Positions 1-9,030 of a DNA stretch of 64,000 nucleotides are shown here, one piece after another. Made by a program: the position numbers and the translations under genes. The stretch spans positions 2,069,223 through 2,133,222 of the forward strand of contig NZ_ATUG01000001.1 of the NCBI RefSeq assembly GCF_000420085.1. The letters are read 5' to 3'. The notes beneath the pieces were generated by a model, which did no database searches, was not told the origin of the DNA, and saw only the letters and a list, made by a program, of their open reading frames with translations. Each line of letters starts with the position of its first letter. The first letter of the stretch is position 1. The DNA is from Desulfospira joergensenii DSM 10085. GTDB lineage: Bacteria > Desulfobacterota > Desulfobacteria > Desulfobacterales > Desulfobacteraceae.

Positions 1-628
1 TGAACAGGTAGGACAGGTTCATCTCGGCCTGGAGGTCCTTGAGCAGATTGATGATCTGGGCCTGAATGGACACATCCAGGGCGGAAACCGCCTCATCGCA
101 GATGATCACATCCGGATTCAGGGCCAGGGCCCGGGCAATTCCGATGCGCTGGCGCTGTCCCCCGGAAAACTCATGGGGATACCGCCCCATCTGACCCGTC
201 CGGAGTCCTACCCGGTCCATGAGCCCGGCCACCCGTTCCCGGATCTCTTTTGGGGAGAGGGTTTCAAAATTCCGGATGGGCTCGGCAATAATCCGGCCCA
301 CGGTCATCCTGGGATTCAGGGAAGAAAAGGGATCCTGGAAGATAACCTGGAGGGAGGTCCTGGCCCTCCTTAGCTCTTCCTTATTCATATCTCCCAAATC
401 CCGGCCCCTGAACCTCACCGTTCCGTCCGTGGGAGGAGTCAGTCTCAGTATGGACCTTCCCACGGTGGTCTTCCCGCACCCGCTTTCCCCCACAAGCCCC
501 AGGGTCTCCCCGGACTCCAGGCTAAAGCTGATTCCGTCCACAGCTTTGATTTGATTCACGGTTTTCCCGAAAAACCCCTTTTGAACCGGATAGTACTTCT
601 TTAGATTCTCAACTTCCAGAACAGGCAT
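1..628 (-). CDS. Peptide/nickel ABC transporter ATP-binding protein, second ATPase (DppF/OppF type), truncated at the window edge
   Basis: The reverse strand from an ATG at 628 reads about 209 residues of an ABC ATPase before leaving the window. Visible are Walker [10 protein letters not shown], the signature [15 protein letters not shown], and Walker B followed by [10 protein letters not shown]. This is the second cytoplasmic ATPase of a peptide-family importer; it hydrolyses ATP together with the product of 642-1622. It starts 13 bases after that gene and ends the visible operon. The C-terminal oligopeptide-type extension is outside the window. The family assignment is firm, but the substrate (di- or oligopeptide, nickel or glutathione) cannot be told from the ATPase. 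Confidence 0.93.
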   Translation of the reverse strand, partial: MPVLEVENLKKYYPVQKGFFGKTVNQIKAVDGISFSLESGETLGLVGESGCGKTTVGRSILRLTPPTDGTVRFRGRDLGDMNKEELRRARTSLQVIFQDPFSSLNPRMTVGRIIAEPIRNFETLSPKEIRERVAGLMDRVGLRTGQMGRYPHEFSGGQRQRIGIARALALNPDVIICDEAVSALDVSIQAQIINLLKDLQAEMNLSYLF

Positions 629-641
629 GGACTTAATTTCC

Positions 642-1622
642 TTATATTTTCGAATCCGCCAGCCAGCAGGCCACCCGCCGGTTATCCCCGAAAGCCGTCA
701 TGGACGGGGACTCTTTTCTGCAGATATCCTCCGCCCTGGGACACCTGGGATGAAAGCTGCACCCCCCGGGCATGCGCAGAAGATTGGGGACAATTCCCGG
801 AATTTCGCTGAGCCGGTTCCGGCTTTCATCGTTCAATACGGGCACGGAGTTTAAAAGTCCCCGGGTATAGGGATGCCTGGCGTCGTGGAACAGTGGGACC
901 ACCGGGGCTTCCTCCACGATCCTTCCCGCATACATGACCACCACCCTTGAGGCCATCTGGGCCACCACCCCCAGATCGTGGGTGATGAGCACAATGGATG
1001 TGGCCGACCCTTTTTTCAGTCGGTTCAAAAGCTTGAGGATCTGGGCCTGGATGGTCACGTCCAGGGCTGTGGTCGGCTCGTCGGCAAAGATCAGTCTGGG
1101 GCTGCAGCACAGGGCCATGGCGATCATGACCCGCTGGCGCATGCCCCCGGACAATTTATGGGGATACTGGTCCACCCGTACCCCGGGGGAGGGAATCTGG
1201 ACCATCTCCAGCATCTGGACGGCTTTTTCCCGGGCTGCTCTCCGGTCCAGGTTTTCATGGAGGCGAAGGCTTTCGCTGATCTGTTCTCCCACGGTGAGGA
1301 TGGGGTTAAGGGAGGTCATGGGCTCCTGGAATATCATGGAAATGGTGCCTCCCCGGATCATGCGCATCTGGTCAGGGGAAAGATCCAGAAGGTTGTTCCC
1401 GTCAAACATCACCTGGCCCTGGATGCGGGTCATGGCCGGGTTCAGCAGCCTGAGCACGGAAAGGGAGGTCACGCTTTTCCCGCATCCGCTTTCCCCCACA
1501 AGCCCCAGGGTCTCTCCGGGAAACACCTCGAAATCGACCCCGTCAATGGCCCGGACAACCCCGTCATGGGTATTAAAACTGGTACTAAGCCCTTTGACCG
1601 AAAGAAGCGCATCTTTTTTCAT
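642..1622 (-). CDS. Peptide/nickel ABC transporter ATP-binding protein, first ATPase (DppD/OppD type)
   Basis: A 326-residue cytoplasmic ATPase of a peptide-type ABC importer. It shows Walker A GESGCGKS, the Q-loop segment [10 protein letters not shown], the signature [15 protein letters not shown], and Walker B with DEPTTALDV. The C-terminal oligopeptide-transporter motif with GCSFHPRCP and a further cysteine is typical of the DppD/OppD branch. Its ATG overlaps the stop of the upstream permease by four bases (ATGA), which points to translational coupling, and the second ATPase follows 13 bases later. Full family length; nothing is missing. Confidence 0.95.
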   Translation of the reverse strand: MKKDALLSVKGLSTSFNTHDGVVRAIDGVDFEVFPGETLGLVGESGCGKSVTSLSVLRLLNPAMTRIQGQVMFDGNNLLDLSPDQMRMIRGGTISMIFQEPMTSLNPILTVGEQISESLRLHENLDRRAAREKAVQMLEMVQIPSPGVRVDQYPHKLSGGMRQRVMIAMALCCSPRLIFADEPTTALDVTIQAQILKLLNRLKKGSATSIVLITHDLGVVAQMASRVVVMYAGRIVEEAPVVPLFHDARHPYTRGLLNSVPVLNDESRNRLSEIPGIVPNLLRMPGGCSFHPRCPRAEDICRKESPSMTAFGDNRRVACWLADSKI

Positions 1623-2515
1623 ATCTTGCTCCTTGGATCAAAGGCGTCCCTGAGTCCGTCCCCCAACAGGTTGAAACTTAAAACCGCCAGGAAAATCGCA
1701 ATGCCCGGGAAAGTTGCCACGTGGGGCTTGGCCATCATATATCCCCGGGCCGACCCCAGCATGGAGCCCCACTCGGGCATGGGGGGCTGAACGCCGATGC
1801 CCAGAAATCCCAAACCGGCGGCGTAGAGGATGGCCGTGCCCATGCAGAGGCTGGTCTGGACCGTAATGGGTGCCATGACATTGGGCAGGATATGCCTTAG
1901 GATAATATTCCTGTCCCGGGTTCCCACGGCCCGGGCCGCCTCCACAAAGACTTCCTCCCTTACGGTCAGGACACAGCCCCGGACCAACCGGATATAGAGG
2001 GGCACCATGCTGATGCCTATGGAGATCACTGTATTCTTCAGCCCCACCCCCATGACGGCCACCAGGGCCAGGGCCAGCAGGAACCCGGGAAATGCCAGGA
2101 GCATGTCTGTGAAGCGCTGGATGATGAAATCGATTTTTCCCCCGTAATATCCCGAGATCAGGCCCACGGGCACCCCCACCAGGAGGCCCACCCCGACCAC
2201 ACCCAGGGCGATCATCAAAGAGACCCTGGAACCGTAGAGAATCCGGCCCAAAATGGACCGGCCCAGCTCGTCGGTTCCCAGGATGTTTTCCATGCTGGGA
2301 GGAGAAAGAGAGGAGATCAGGTTGGGGGCGGAGGGATCCCCCGGGAACAGGATTGGGGCCCCCAGGGCGCAGATCAGGTAAATCAGGAGAAAAATGCCCC
2401 CCATGAGGGCGGCCCTGTTCCGCTTGAGTTTGGCCCAGGTCCGGCTGGAATTGGACTCCCTCCTTTTCTTTTCAGGGTCTTTCACGGTTTTGTCGGTAGA
2501 ATCAGGCTTATTCAT
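1619..2515 (-). CDS. Peptide ABC transporter permease, DppC/OppC type
   Basis: A 298-residue inner-membrane permease. A hydrophilic N-terminus is followed by the typical OppC first membrane segment (around residues 38-58), then the binding-protein-dependent transport domain with five more segments. The EAA loop lies in the stretch EAARAVGTRDRNIILRHILP, which contacts the ATPases. It forms the translocation pore with the DppB-type partner encoded just upstream, whose end it overlaps by eight bases. It belongs to the operon that runs from 7066 down to the left edge of the window. Confidence 0.95.
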   Translation of the reverse strand: MNKPDSTDKTVKDPEKKRRESNSSRTWAKLKRNRAALMGGIFLLIYLICALGAPILFPGDPSAPNLISSLSPPSMENILGTDELGRSILGRILYGSRVSLMIALGVVGVGLLVGVPVGLISGYYGGKIDFIIQRFTDMLLAFPGFLLALALVAVMGVGLKNTVISIGISMVPLYIRLVRGCVLTVREEVFVEAARAVGTRDRNIILRHILPNVMAPITVQTSLCMGTAILYAAGLGFLGIGVQPPMPEWGSMLGSARGYMMAKPHVATFPGIAIFLAVLSFNLLGDGLRDAFDPRSKI

Positions 2516-3428
2516 ATCTTATTCTGGGGTCTACAAGGGCGTAAATCAAATCCACTGCCAGGTTGACCAGGGTGTAAAGCAGGCCGAAGACCAGGATGCT
2601 TCCCTGGATCATGGCATAGTCCCTGGCCAGGATGGAGTCCACGATGAGCCGGCCCAGGCCGGGCCAGGCAAACACGGTCTCCGTGAGCACGGCCCCGCCC
2701 AGGAGCAGGCCGAACTGAAGCCCCACCACGGTAATAATGGGGATCAGGGCGTTTTTAAGGGCATGCTTGACAATGATCACCTTTTCCATCAGCCCCTTGG
2801 ACCGGGCCGTGGTCACATAATCCTGGGACAGGACCTCCAGCATGGAGGACCGGGTCATCCGGGCGATAAACGCCACCACAAAGGCAGCCAGGGTGACGGA
2901 AGGAAGAACCAAATGCTTCCAGGTCCCGATCCCCCCGGCCGGAAGCCATTGAAGGGTGATGGAAAAAACGATCATGAGCATCATCCCCAGCCAAAAGACA
3001 GGCATGGAGATCCCGAACAAAGAGGCCAGGGTCACCAGGTAATCTATCCAGGTATAGGGACGCACCGCAGCCACGACCCCGGCGGGAATTCCGAACACAC
3101 AGGCCAGGGTGATGGCGCACACGGCCAGGAGCATGGTGTTGGGCAGCCTGGCCCAGATCTCCTCGATCACCGGGTTCTGGGTCCGGGCCGACCGGCCCAG
3201 GTCCAGGTGGACCAGCCGGTTTAAAAACGCCCCGTACTGGACATAGACCGGTTCATCCAGCCCCAGCTGGGTCCGGATCATGGCGATATCTTCCGGGGAG
3301 GCCATCTGACCGGCCAGGACCTGGGCCGGATCCCCCGGGAGCATCCTGAGCATGAAAAAGAGCATCAGGGATATCCCCAGGAGAACCGGGATAATGGATA
3401 AAATCCGTTTAAACAGAAAATTGATCAC
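2508..3428 (-). CDS. Peptide ABC transporter permease, DppB/OppB type
   Basis: A 306-residue inner-membrane permease beginning with the DppB/OppB-specific first membrane helix (about residues 9-30) and the conserved segment LPGDPAQVLAGQMASPEDI. The EAA-type loop near TARSKGLMEKVIIVKHALKN is the ATPase contact. It lies nine bases after the binding-protein gene and overlaps the next permease by eight bases, so the two pore subunits are probably translationally coupled. The length is normal for the family. Confidence 0.95.
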   Translation of the reverse strand: MINFLFKRILSIIPVLLGISLMLFFMLRMLPGDPAQVLAGQMASPEDIAMIRTQLGLDEPVYVQYGAFLNRLVHLDLGRSARTQNPVIEEIWARLPNTMLLAVCAITLACVFGIPAGVVAAVRPYTWIDYLVTLASLFGISMPVFWLGMMLMIVFSITLQWLPAGGIGTWKHLVLPSVTLAAFVVAFIARMTRSSMLEVLSQDYVTTARSKGLMEKVIIVKHALKNALIPIITVVGLQFGLLLGGAVLTETVFAWPGLGRLIVDSILARDYAMIQGSILVFGLLYTLVNLAVDLIYALVDPRIRYE

Positions 3429-3437
3429 AGGTAATGA

Positions 3438-4985
3438 CTAGTCCATGGTGATATAGGTGGGATAAAATTTCTCCGTGGGGGTGACCACCATGCCCTTGAT
3501 CTTGCTGGAATAGGCCAGGACGAACTTTTCCACGTGGAGCCAGATCCAGGGGCAGTCTTCCCAGACCATGCCGGAAGCCTTCTTGAGCAGGGCAAACCGC
3601 TTGTCCGTATCCTGTTCCTTTCTGGTCTCCTTCATGAGGGCGTCAAAGGCCGGGTTGCTGTAAAAGGCAGATCCCAGCCCCTTGGGCGGGTTCACCTCGG
3701 TGGTGAACTGGCCGTAAAGGCCCATGTCCGCATCCAGGAAAAGCGGGCCCCAGCCCAGAAGGAAAATTTCAAGCTCGGTTTCTTCAATGGGCTTTAACAG
3801 CCCTGCAATATAGGTAGGCCAGTCATAGGTTCTGAGTTCAACCTTCACCCCGATGGCCTGGAGATAAGCCTGGACCACTTCCGCCACCTGCTTGTCAAAA
3901 AGATACCGGCCGTTGGGGGTCCTCATGCTGATGGTTTTGGAAAAATCAAAATTGGCCTCTTTTAAAAGCTGTTTGGCCTTGTCCGGGTTATAGTCGTACT
4001 GAAGGTCCATCTTGGAGTAGCCAAATACCTTGGGGGATACCGGACCGTCCATGGGCTGGGCCGTGTTAAACAGAATCCGGTCCACGATGGCTTTTTTATC
4101 AACGGCATAGTTAAAAGCCTGGCGGACTTTTTTGTCCATGGTGACCCCTTTCTGGCAGTTCAGGCCCATGAAAATGGTCCGGGTGTCCAGGGGCATGTCC
4201 ACGGTGATGGCGGCCTGGGACTTCAGGGAGGCTACGTTGGAAGGCAGGGGCTTGTAACAGACATCGATCTCGCCGGTCCGGAGCATGGCCTCCCGGGTGG
4301 TGGCTTCGGGAATCACCTTAAAGGAGATCTTATCCACACTCGGTTTTTTTCCCCAGTAGTTCTCATTCCGGGTAAGAACGATGCGGTCCCCTTTTACCCA
4401 TTCACTGAGCACATAGGGTCCGGCTCCCACGGGGTGCTGGCGTACGTCTTCTCCGTATTTTTCCAATGCTGCCGGGCTGATGGGAACACAGAGGGCCATG
4501 GACAGGGTTGCATCCAGGGGGGCAAAGGGATATTTCAGATTCAGCTGAACCGTTACATCATCGATTTTCACACACTCTTTTACCATGGACACGGCAAAGC
4601 GCAGGGGGACCCGAAGATCCGGATTCAGGATCCGGTCCCAGGTCATCTTGATAACATCTGCATTCAGGGCAGACCCGTCACTGAACTTGATCCCCTTCTG
4701 AATGTGGAGGGTCCAGGTCAGCCCGTCCTCCGATACCTCGTGCCCGGCCAGAAGCCTGGGATGAAGCCCGCCTTCGGGATCCTGAAAGTACATGTTGTCA
4801 TAGATCAGGTCGCAGATATTCTGAAACAGGGTGGTGGTCTGTTCCTGGGGGTTCAGGGTGTCGGCATCCACGCCGATACCAATTTTCAGCTCCTTGATCT
4901 GGTTGGCCCCGGCTGAAAAGCTCAACAGGAAAAGTACAGACAGCAAAGCAATGATACCGCTTAGAAACGAACGTCTCAATCTCAT
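3438..4985 (-). CDS. Periplasmic peptide-binding protein (SBP family 5, DppA/OppA type)
   Basis: A 515-residue extracytoplasmic solute-binding protein. The first ~27 residues form a Sec signal peptide (basic RLRR, hydrophobic core, cleavage near SAGA). The mature part has family 5 hallmarks: a start around LKIGIGVDADTLNPQE, the segment GLTWTLHIQKGIKFSDGS, and the NYAVDKKAIVDRILFN region. It captures the ligand in the periplasm and hands it to the DppB/DppC-type permeases nine bases downstream. A good AAAAGGAG-type ribosome site precedes the ATG. A co-transcribed amidohydrolase suggests peptides or peptide-like amides as substrate; this is inference. Confidence 0.94.
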   Translation of the reverse strand: MRLRRSFLSGIIALLSVLFLLSFSAGANQIKELKIGIGVDADTLNPQEQTTTLFQNICDLIYDNMYFQDPEGGLHPRLLAGHEVSEDGLTWTLHIQKGIKFSDGSALNADVIKMTWDRILNPDLRVPLRFAVSMVKECVKIDDVTVQLNLKYPFAPLDATLSMALCVPISPAALEKYGEDVRQHPVGAGPYVLSEWVKGDRIVLTRNENYWGKKPSVDKISFKVIPEATTREAMLRTGEIDVCYKPLPSNVASLKSQAAITVDMPLDTRTIFMGLNCQKGVTMDKKVRQAFNYAVDKKAIVDRILFNTAQPMDGPVSPKVFGYSKMDLQYDYNPDKAKQLLKEANFDFSKTISMRTPNGRYLFDKQVAEVVQAYLQAIGVKVELRTYDWPTYIAGLLKPIEETELEIFLLGWGPLFLDADMGLYGQFTTEVNPPKGLGSAFYSNPAFDALMKETRKEQDTDKRFALLKKASGMVWEDCPWIWLHVEKFVLAYSSKIKGMVVTPTEKFYPTYITMD

Positions 4986-5096
4986 TTTTCTTTTCTCCTT
5001 TTTTTCAAATATCTTTATTCATGACCCACTTCCAAAGGGGCAAATGGGGATAAGCAAATGATTTGCCCGGATTGCTTTTGTCCCGGCCCGGCAGGA

Positions 5097-6287
5097 TTAC
5101 TCCCCCAGGAATTTTCCCTGTTTCATCACCCGGGTGACCGCATCGGCCCGGTTCAGGATATCGATATCCTCCAGGGGATTTCCCCTGACCATGACCAGGT
5201 CGGCGGCCTTGCCCGGCTCAATGGTGCCGATTTCATGTTCAAGCCCCAGAAGCCTTGCTGCCGTTCCCGTTGCCGCCACCAGGGCCTGGTTGGGGCTCAG
5301 TCCCCTGGATACCAGCAAAGGAATTTCCATGAGATTTTTTCCATGGAAGTTAAAGGGGGTGCCGGCATCGGTTCCCATGGCAATGTCCACCCCTGCTTCA
5401 AGGGCTTTTTTCACGCTCTCCCGGTGATGGGGAATCACGGTATTGTTCTTTTTCACGGCCCAGTCCGGGATCCCTGCCTCCACCCCCATTCTCCCGATAT
5501 GGTAAAGGGCGGCAACGGTGGGCACAAAAAAGACCTGGTTTTCCTTCATCAGGGAGATGATCTCATCATTGAGATAGACACCGTGCTCAATGGAATCGAT
5601 TCCGGCCCTAAGGGCATTTAATATTCCTTCACTTCCCATGGCATGGGTGGCTGTTTTTTTCTCGGCCTTGTGGGCCTCTTCAATGCCGGCCTTCATCTCT
5701 TCCCGGGTGAGCTGGGCACTGCCCGGGCTCACGGCTGAGGTCAGCACCCCGCCCGTGGCCATGAGCTTGATCTGGTCTGCCCCGGCCTTGACCTGCTCCC
5801 TGACAGCCCTTCTTACATCATCGGGGCCGTCCGCCTCCCTGCCGATGGGCCATCCATGGCCTCCGGTCATACAGACCAGGCTTCCCGATGCCAGCACCCT
5901 GGGTCCGTTGATCAGTCCCGAGGCTGCAGCCTGCCTGACCGTAAAATCGACTCCGCCGACCCCGCCCATATCCCGGATCGTGGTTACCCCTGCGGCCAGG
6001 GTTTTTCTGGCGTTTTCAGCAGCCTTGATTGCCGTAAGGGCGATGGGTTCTTGGGCCAGGGAATGGAGGGGATCCGGGCTGGCATCCATGACCAGGTGGA
6101 CGTGGCAGTCGATAAACCCGGGAAAGAGGGTATGATCTTTCAGGGAAATCCTCTGGATATCCCCGGGGAGGTCTTCCCGGGAGGAATGGACGCTGATGAT
6201 CCGGTCTTTATCAACCACCACACTGCCCTGTTCCAATACCTTGCCGTTGCCTAAAAACAGCCTGCCGTCAACAAATGCCGTTGCCAT
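5097..6287 (-). CDS. Metal-dependent amidohydrolase, imidazolonepropionase/prolidase-like
   Basis: A 396-residue cytoplasmic amidohydrolase-superfamily enzyme. Metal ligands are visible as HxH in GFIDCHVHLVM, a lysine in QIKLMATGG, His in TATHAMG and DSIEHGVYL, and the catalytic Asp in MGTDAGTPF. The short N-terminal beta domain and the C-terminal GTIEPGKAADLVMVRGNPLEDI complete the fold. This subgroup includes Xaa-Pro and other dipeptidases acting on imported peptides. That fits its position 26 bases after the regulator and 111 bases before the peptide importer. The real substrate may instead be a cyclic amide or lactam. Confidence 0.88.
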   Translation of the reverse strand: MATAFVDGRLFLGNGKVLEQGSVVVDKDRIISVHSSREDLPGDIQRISLKDHTLFPGFIDCHVHLVMDASPDPLHSLAQEPIALTAIKAAENARKTLAAGVTTIRDMGGVGGVDFTVRQAAASGLINGPRVLASGSLVCMTGGHGWPIGREADGPDDVRRAVREQVKAGADQIKLMATGGVLTSAVSPGSAQLTREEMKAGIEEAHKAEKKTATHAMGSEGILNALRAGIDSIEHGVYLNDEIISLMKENQVFFVPTVAALYHIGRMGVEAGIPDWAVKKNNTVIPHHRESVKKALEAGVDIAMGTDAGTPFNFHGKNLMEIPLLVSRGLSPNQALVAATGTAARLLGLEHEIGTIEPGKAADLVMVRGNPLEDIDILNRADAVTRVMKQGKFLGE

Positions 6288-6313
6288 ATGATTTGGTTCC
6301 TTTGAATTGCCGT

Positions 6314-7066
6314 TTATTTCTTTTGGATCGATTCCCTGTCCAGGTCTTCCTGGCGGAACTGCCGGGTCAGGTCAAAATGGGCGATCATCAATTTTTCCGC
6401 CTCTTTTTCGTCCCGATCCAAAATGCATTGATAAAATTTATGGTTGTAATCAATATCCTGACGCATCCTCTCCCGGTTGTCCTGCCAGGGAGCGGCAATA
6501 CTTTCGAAGATCTCGGCCATTGCCTCCATAACCGCCACGAACAGGCTGTTCCGGCAGGCCCTGGCAATGAGAATATGAAACTCGATATGTTTTTTGGCCT
6601 GGGTTTTCCCCTGGGCCAGGTCCTGTTCGCAGGCCTGGATATTGGCCTTCATGGCCTCAAGGTCCTTTTGGGTCCTGAGCCGGACGGCCTTCTGGATCAG
6701 AACCGGCTCCAGGGACTGCCTGAAGTCGATCATCTCCTCCTCGGTCAATGTCCCGAACCGGAAACAGGAAACCATGGAATCTCCCACCAGCTTCACATCC
6801 GGGGCAGAGATAAAATTCCCCCCGTACATGCCCCGGGCTTTCCGGACCAGCCCCTGGGCCTCAAGGTCTCTGAGGGCCTCCCGCACGGCAACCTTGCTGA
6901 CCTGGAACTGGGACGCGATCTTTTCTTCCGTGGGAAGTTTGTCCCCGGGCTTCAAAGTGCCGTCCAGAAACGCCTGTTTGAGCACGGCCGTGATCCGGTC
7001 CGACACCCGGTCCTTCTGGATGGTATATTTTTCAAATAAAGGTTCCATATCTGTCCATTTTTCCAT
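6314..7066 (-). CDS. FadR-family (GntR) transcriptional regulator
   Basis: A 250-residue regulator. The N-terminal winged helix (about residues 18-85) contains GDKLPTEEKIASQFQVSKVAVREALRDLE without a gap. The C-terminal FCD ligand domain (about 105-235) has the helical pattern and metal-binding histidines expected of the FadR subgroup (HILIAR, HFDLTRQ). It is the first gene of the run leading to the amidohydrolase and peptide transporter, so it probably controls them and itself in response to a carboxylate or amino-acid-like ligand. Palindromic AT-rich sequence lies just upstream of its start. Confidence 0.92.
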   Translation of the reverse strand: MEKWTDMEPLFEKYTIQKDRVSDRITAVLKQAFLDGTLKPGDKLPTEEKIASQFQVSKVAVREALRDLEAQGLVRKARGMYGGNFISAPDVKLVGDSMVSCFRFGTLTEEEMIDFRQSLEPVLIQKAVRLRTQKDLEAMKANIQACEQDLAQGKTQAKKHIEFHILIARACRNSLFVAVMEAMAEIFESIAAPWQDNRERMRQDIDYNHKFYQCILDRDEKEAEKLMIAHFDLTRQFRQEDLDRESIQKK

Positions 7067-7072
7067 CTTTAA

Positions 7073-7112
7073 AAACTATAGTTAGTTTTTTATACTAATA
7101 GTTTTTTGTCAA
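7073..7112. promoter_or_regulatory. Candidate operator/promoter of the GntR-amidohydrolase-transporter operon
   Basis: AACTATAGTT (7074-7083) is a perfect 10-base palindrome. It is followed at 7091-7104 by TATACTAATAGTTT, so ACTAT-type half-sites face each other across a short T-rich spacer. The sequence lies immediately upstream of the regulator start at 7066, where FadR-type repressors commonly bind. Assignment as an autoregulatory operator is inference from position and symmetry. Confidence 0.45.
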
Positions 7113-7196
7113 GGAAAAAATAGCCCGGACCTGGGGAAAAATTTCCTTCCATGAATTTTTCTTGCCCTTTTCATCTCTTTGCTTTACAAAACCGGG

Positions 7197-7742
7197 ATGG
7201 GACCCCATAAGATCAGGCAGATGCTCAAGTCCGAGCGGGAAATGGCCAGAAGACGCTTCCGCAGACAGAAGAACAGGAACCTCCTGGCCGAGCCCGGAAT
7301 CCATGACTGCATCATCGTGCTTGACCACCTCAAGCCCACCTATAACATCGGAAAGATATTCAGGAGCGCCGAGGCCTTCGGCGCCAGGGAAATTCATCTG
7401 GTGGGAATCGATTTTTTTGATCCGGCCCCGGGCATGGGAGCCTTTAAACACGTACCGGCAAGGTTCCACAGGGATTTTTACCCCTGCTACACCGGCCTTG
7501 CGGACAGGGGATACACTCTATTCACCCTGGAGCCTGGAACCGGGACCCCGGTGACGGAGGCGGAACTGCCCGAAAAAAGCGCCTTTGTCTTCGGCCACGA
7601 GGAATACGGGATCAGCTTTGAACCGGATCTTTTCCCCCGGGTCCAACGCCTGACCATCCCCCAGTTCGGGAAGTCCCAGAGCCTGAACGTCAGCGTGGCC
7701 GCCTCCATTATCCTTTACGAATATGTCCGGCAGCATGCCTGA
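7197..7742 (+). CDS. TrmH/SpoU-family RNA 2'-O-methyltransferase
   Basis: About 181 residues from the ATG at 7197; an upstream in-frame TTG at 7179 is also possible. It shows SPOUT-family motifs: N and R in PTYNIGKIFRSAEAFG, FGHEEYGIS, and the C-terminal knot motif IPQFGKSQSLNVSVAASI. The enzyme would methylate a ribose 2'-OH in tRNA or rRNA using S-adenosylmethionine. No extra RNA-binding domain is present beyond about 35 basic N-terminal residues (MARRRFRRQKNR). It is a single gene facing the convergent 7767-8480 gene, and the target nucleotide is unknown. The ribosome site is weak, so the start is uncertain. Confidence 0.9.
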   Translation: MGPHKIRQMLKSEREMARRRFRRQKNRNLLAEPGIHDCIIVLDHLKPTYNIGKIFRSAEAFGAREIHLVGIDFFDPAPGMGAFKHVPARFHRDFYPCYTGLADRGYTLFTLEPGTGTPVTEAELPEKSAFVFGHEEYGISFEPDLFPRVQRLTIPQFGKSQSLNVSVAASIILYEYVRQHA

Positions 7743-7766
7743 AGAAAATCAATGGGAAATCTATTT

Positions 7767-8480
7767 TTAAAAAAAATTGCGCGTATACCCGATATCTGCC
7801 CTGTCAAAATCCTCATACAACAGGGCTAAGCGCTCATTGGCCGTATGAACGGCCAATGGTTTTTCCCGGTCTTCCAAAGCCGTGGGAAAACAGGAGAGGC
7901 ACCTTTGAAACCGGCTTTTTCTTCCCAGGGTAATAATGCTGAAATCGGCCATGAGGAATGATTGTTCATTTTTCTGATGGGCAAAGTGCTCCACGGCAGG
8001 GATGGTTTCAAGGGAAACCTCTACACGGACCTTATTGCCCTCTTCAGCGATATGGATATAATCGTGGATGGTCAGCATCCCCCCGGTGACCGGGTCTTTG
8101 CCAAGGTCGAGTTCATCATATTTCACCAGCATCTCTTCCAGGCTGAAAAAAGACTCTTCAAGGTTTATTCCGGCAAGGGCCAGCCTCTGGTAGTCTCTTT
8201 TCAAATACCGGTTGGCAATCATCACGGCCTGGGAAACATGGGGACACAGGTTATCGGGACACCCTTTGGCGTAACATTTTCTGAAGCGGTACTCTTTGGT
8301 TCCGCACTTCCCTGAGAAGTGGCAGAGAAACACATAAGCCTGGAATTTTGCCGCTCCCTGGGCAAAGTTGACCGGCACGATTTCAAAGGATGTCCGGCAG
8401 GTAACGGCTTCACCCTGTTGCTTCAGGGCAATGAGATCGGTCACCCTGTTGAGAGCCGGATGGGTTGAGGAATTCTGCAT
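7767..8480 (-). CDS. Conserved cysteine-rich protein of unknown function
   Basis: A 237-residue soluble protein with a perfect AGGAGG ribosome site before the ATG at 8480. Residues ~53-85 carry a dense cysteine/histidine cluster (CHFSGKCG, RKCYAKGCPDNLCPH) that could bind an iron-sulfur cluster or zinc. A second pair (CLSC) is near the C-terminus. No signal peptide or membrane segment is visible. It follows the TusA-Hdr-DsrE block on the same strand but is separated from it by a strong hairpin, so it is probably transcribed separately. I do not recognise a named family. Confidence 0.75.
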   Translation of the reverse strand: MQNSSTHPALNRVTDLIALKQQGEAVTCRTSFEIVPVNFAQGAAKFQAYVFLCHFSGKCGTKEYRFRKCYAKGCPDNLCPHVSQAVMIANRYLKRDYQRLALAGINLEESFFSLEEMLVKYDELDLGKDPVTGGMLTIHDYIHIAEEGNKVRVEVSLETIPAVEHFAHQKNEQSFLMADFSIITLGRKSRFQRCLSCFPTALEDREKPLAVHTANERLALLYEDFDRADIGYTRNFF

Positions 8481-8519
8481 TTTTCCTCCTTTGTCAGGTT
8501 TGGATCAATTTAAAGGTCA

Positions 8520-8587
8520 CCTGAAATGAAAACGCGGAAGCTACAGCCTCCCCCGTGACCCAAGCCGCCGCGTTTTCATTTTTCAGG
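8520..8587 (-). terminator. Stem-loop after the DsrE gene, probable transcription terminator
   Basis: The arm at 8520-8537 pairs with 8568-8587 (core ATGAAAACGCGG against CCGCGTTTTCAT, with a two-base bulge near the base). The loop is about 30 bases. It lies directly after the stop of the DsrE gene on the minus strand and before the ribosome site of the next gene, where termination of the long Hdr-like operon would be expected. Confidence 0.6.
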
Positions 8588-8602
8588 ATCTTAAGTTGCG
8601 CT

Positions 8603-8968
8603 TTAGTAGACCAGTTGGGCATCGGCTTCCAGGGCAAGAACGTTCAAGGTTCCGCCGGCCGTGATCTGGGCACCTTCAATCAAATCGGTTTCCTGGATTT
8701 TTCTTTCGTCAATGCAGGGTTTGCACACCAAGATTTTGCCGCCAAGCTCCATGAAATCGCCCATGAGCTTGGTCAGGGGGGCAAAGCCGCCCGTGGCCGG
8801 GACATGATCGATAAATCCTTTCTGGGCAAGGTAAACCCCGTTGCCCTGGAGGGCAACGGTGATATCTATATCCATTGCCACGCCCGCATTGGCCATGGCA
8901 AAGCAGATGGAGGCCTTTTCTGCCCCCTCTCCGCCGTGGGTGCAGAAATAGATGATTTTTTCAGACAT
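8603..8968 (-). CDS. DsrE/DsrF-family sulfur-relay protein
   Basis: A 121-residue DsrE-like protein, preceded by a clear AAGGAG ribosome site. It has the family's beta-alpha start (KIIYFCTHGGEGAEKASICFAMA) and the late cysteine-containing motif CKPCIDER, where the reactive cysteine carrying persulfide sits in DsrE/TusD relatives. With the TusA gene at the other end of the same operon it should accept, store or hand over sulfane sulfur in the cytoplasm. It is the last gene of the block, followed by a strong stem-loop. Confidence 0.88.
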   Translation of the reverse strand: MSEKIIYFCTHGGEGAEKASICFAMANAGVAMDIDITVALQGNGVYLAQKGFIDHVPATGGFAPLTKLMGDFMELGGKILVCKPCIDERKIQETDLIEGAQITAGGTLNVLALEADAQLVY

Positions 8969-9030
8969 GTTTTTCTCCTTTACGATACGCGTTAAAAGTT
9001 AAAAGGCTTTGGTTATCTAAATGGTTCTGT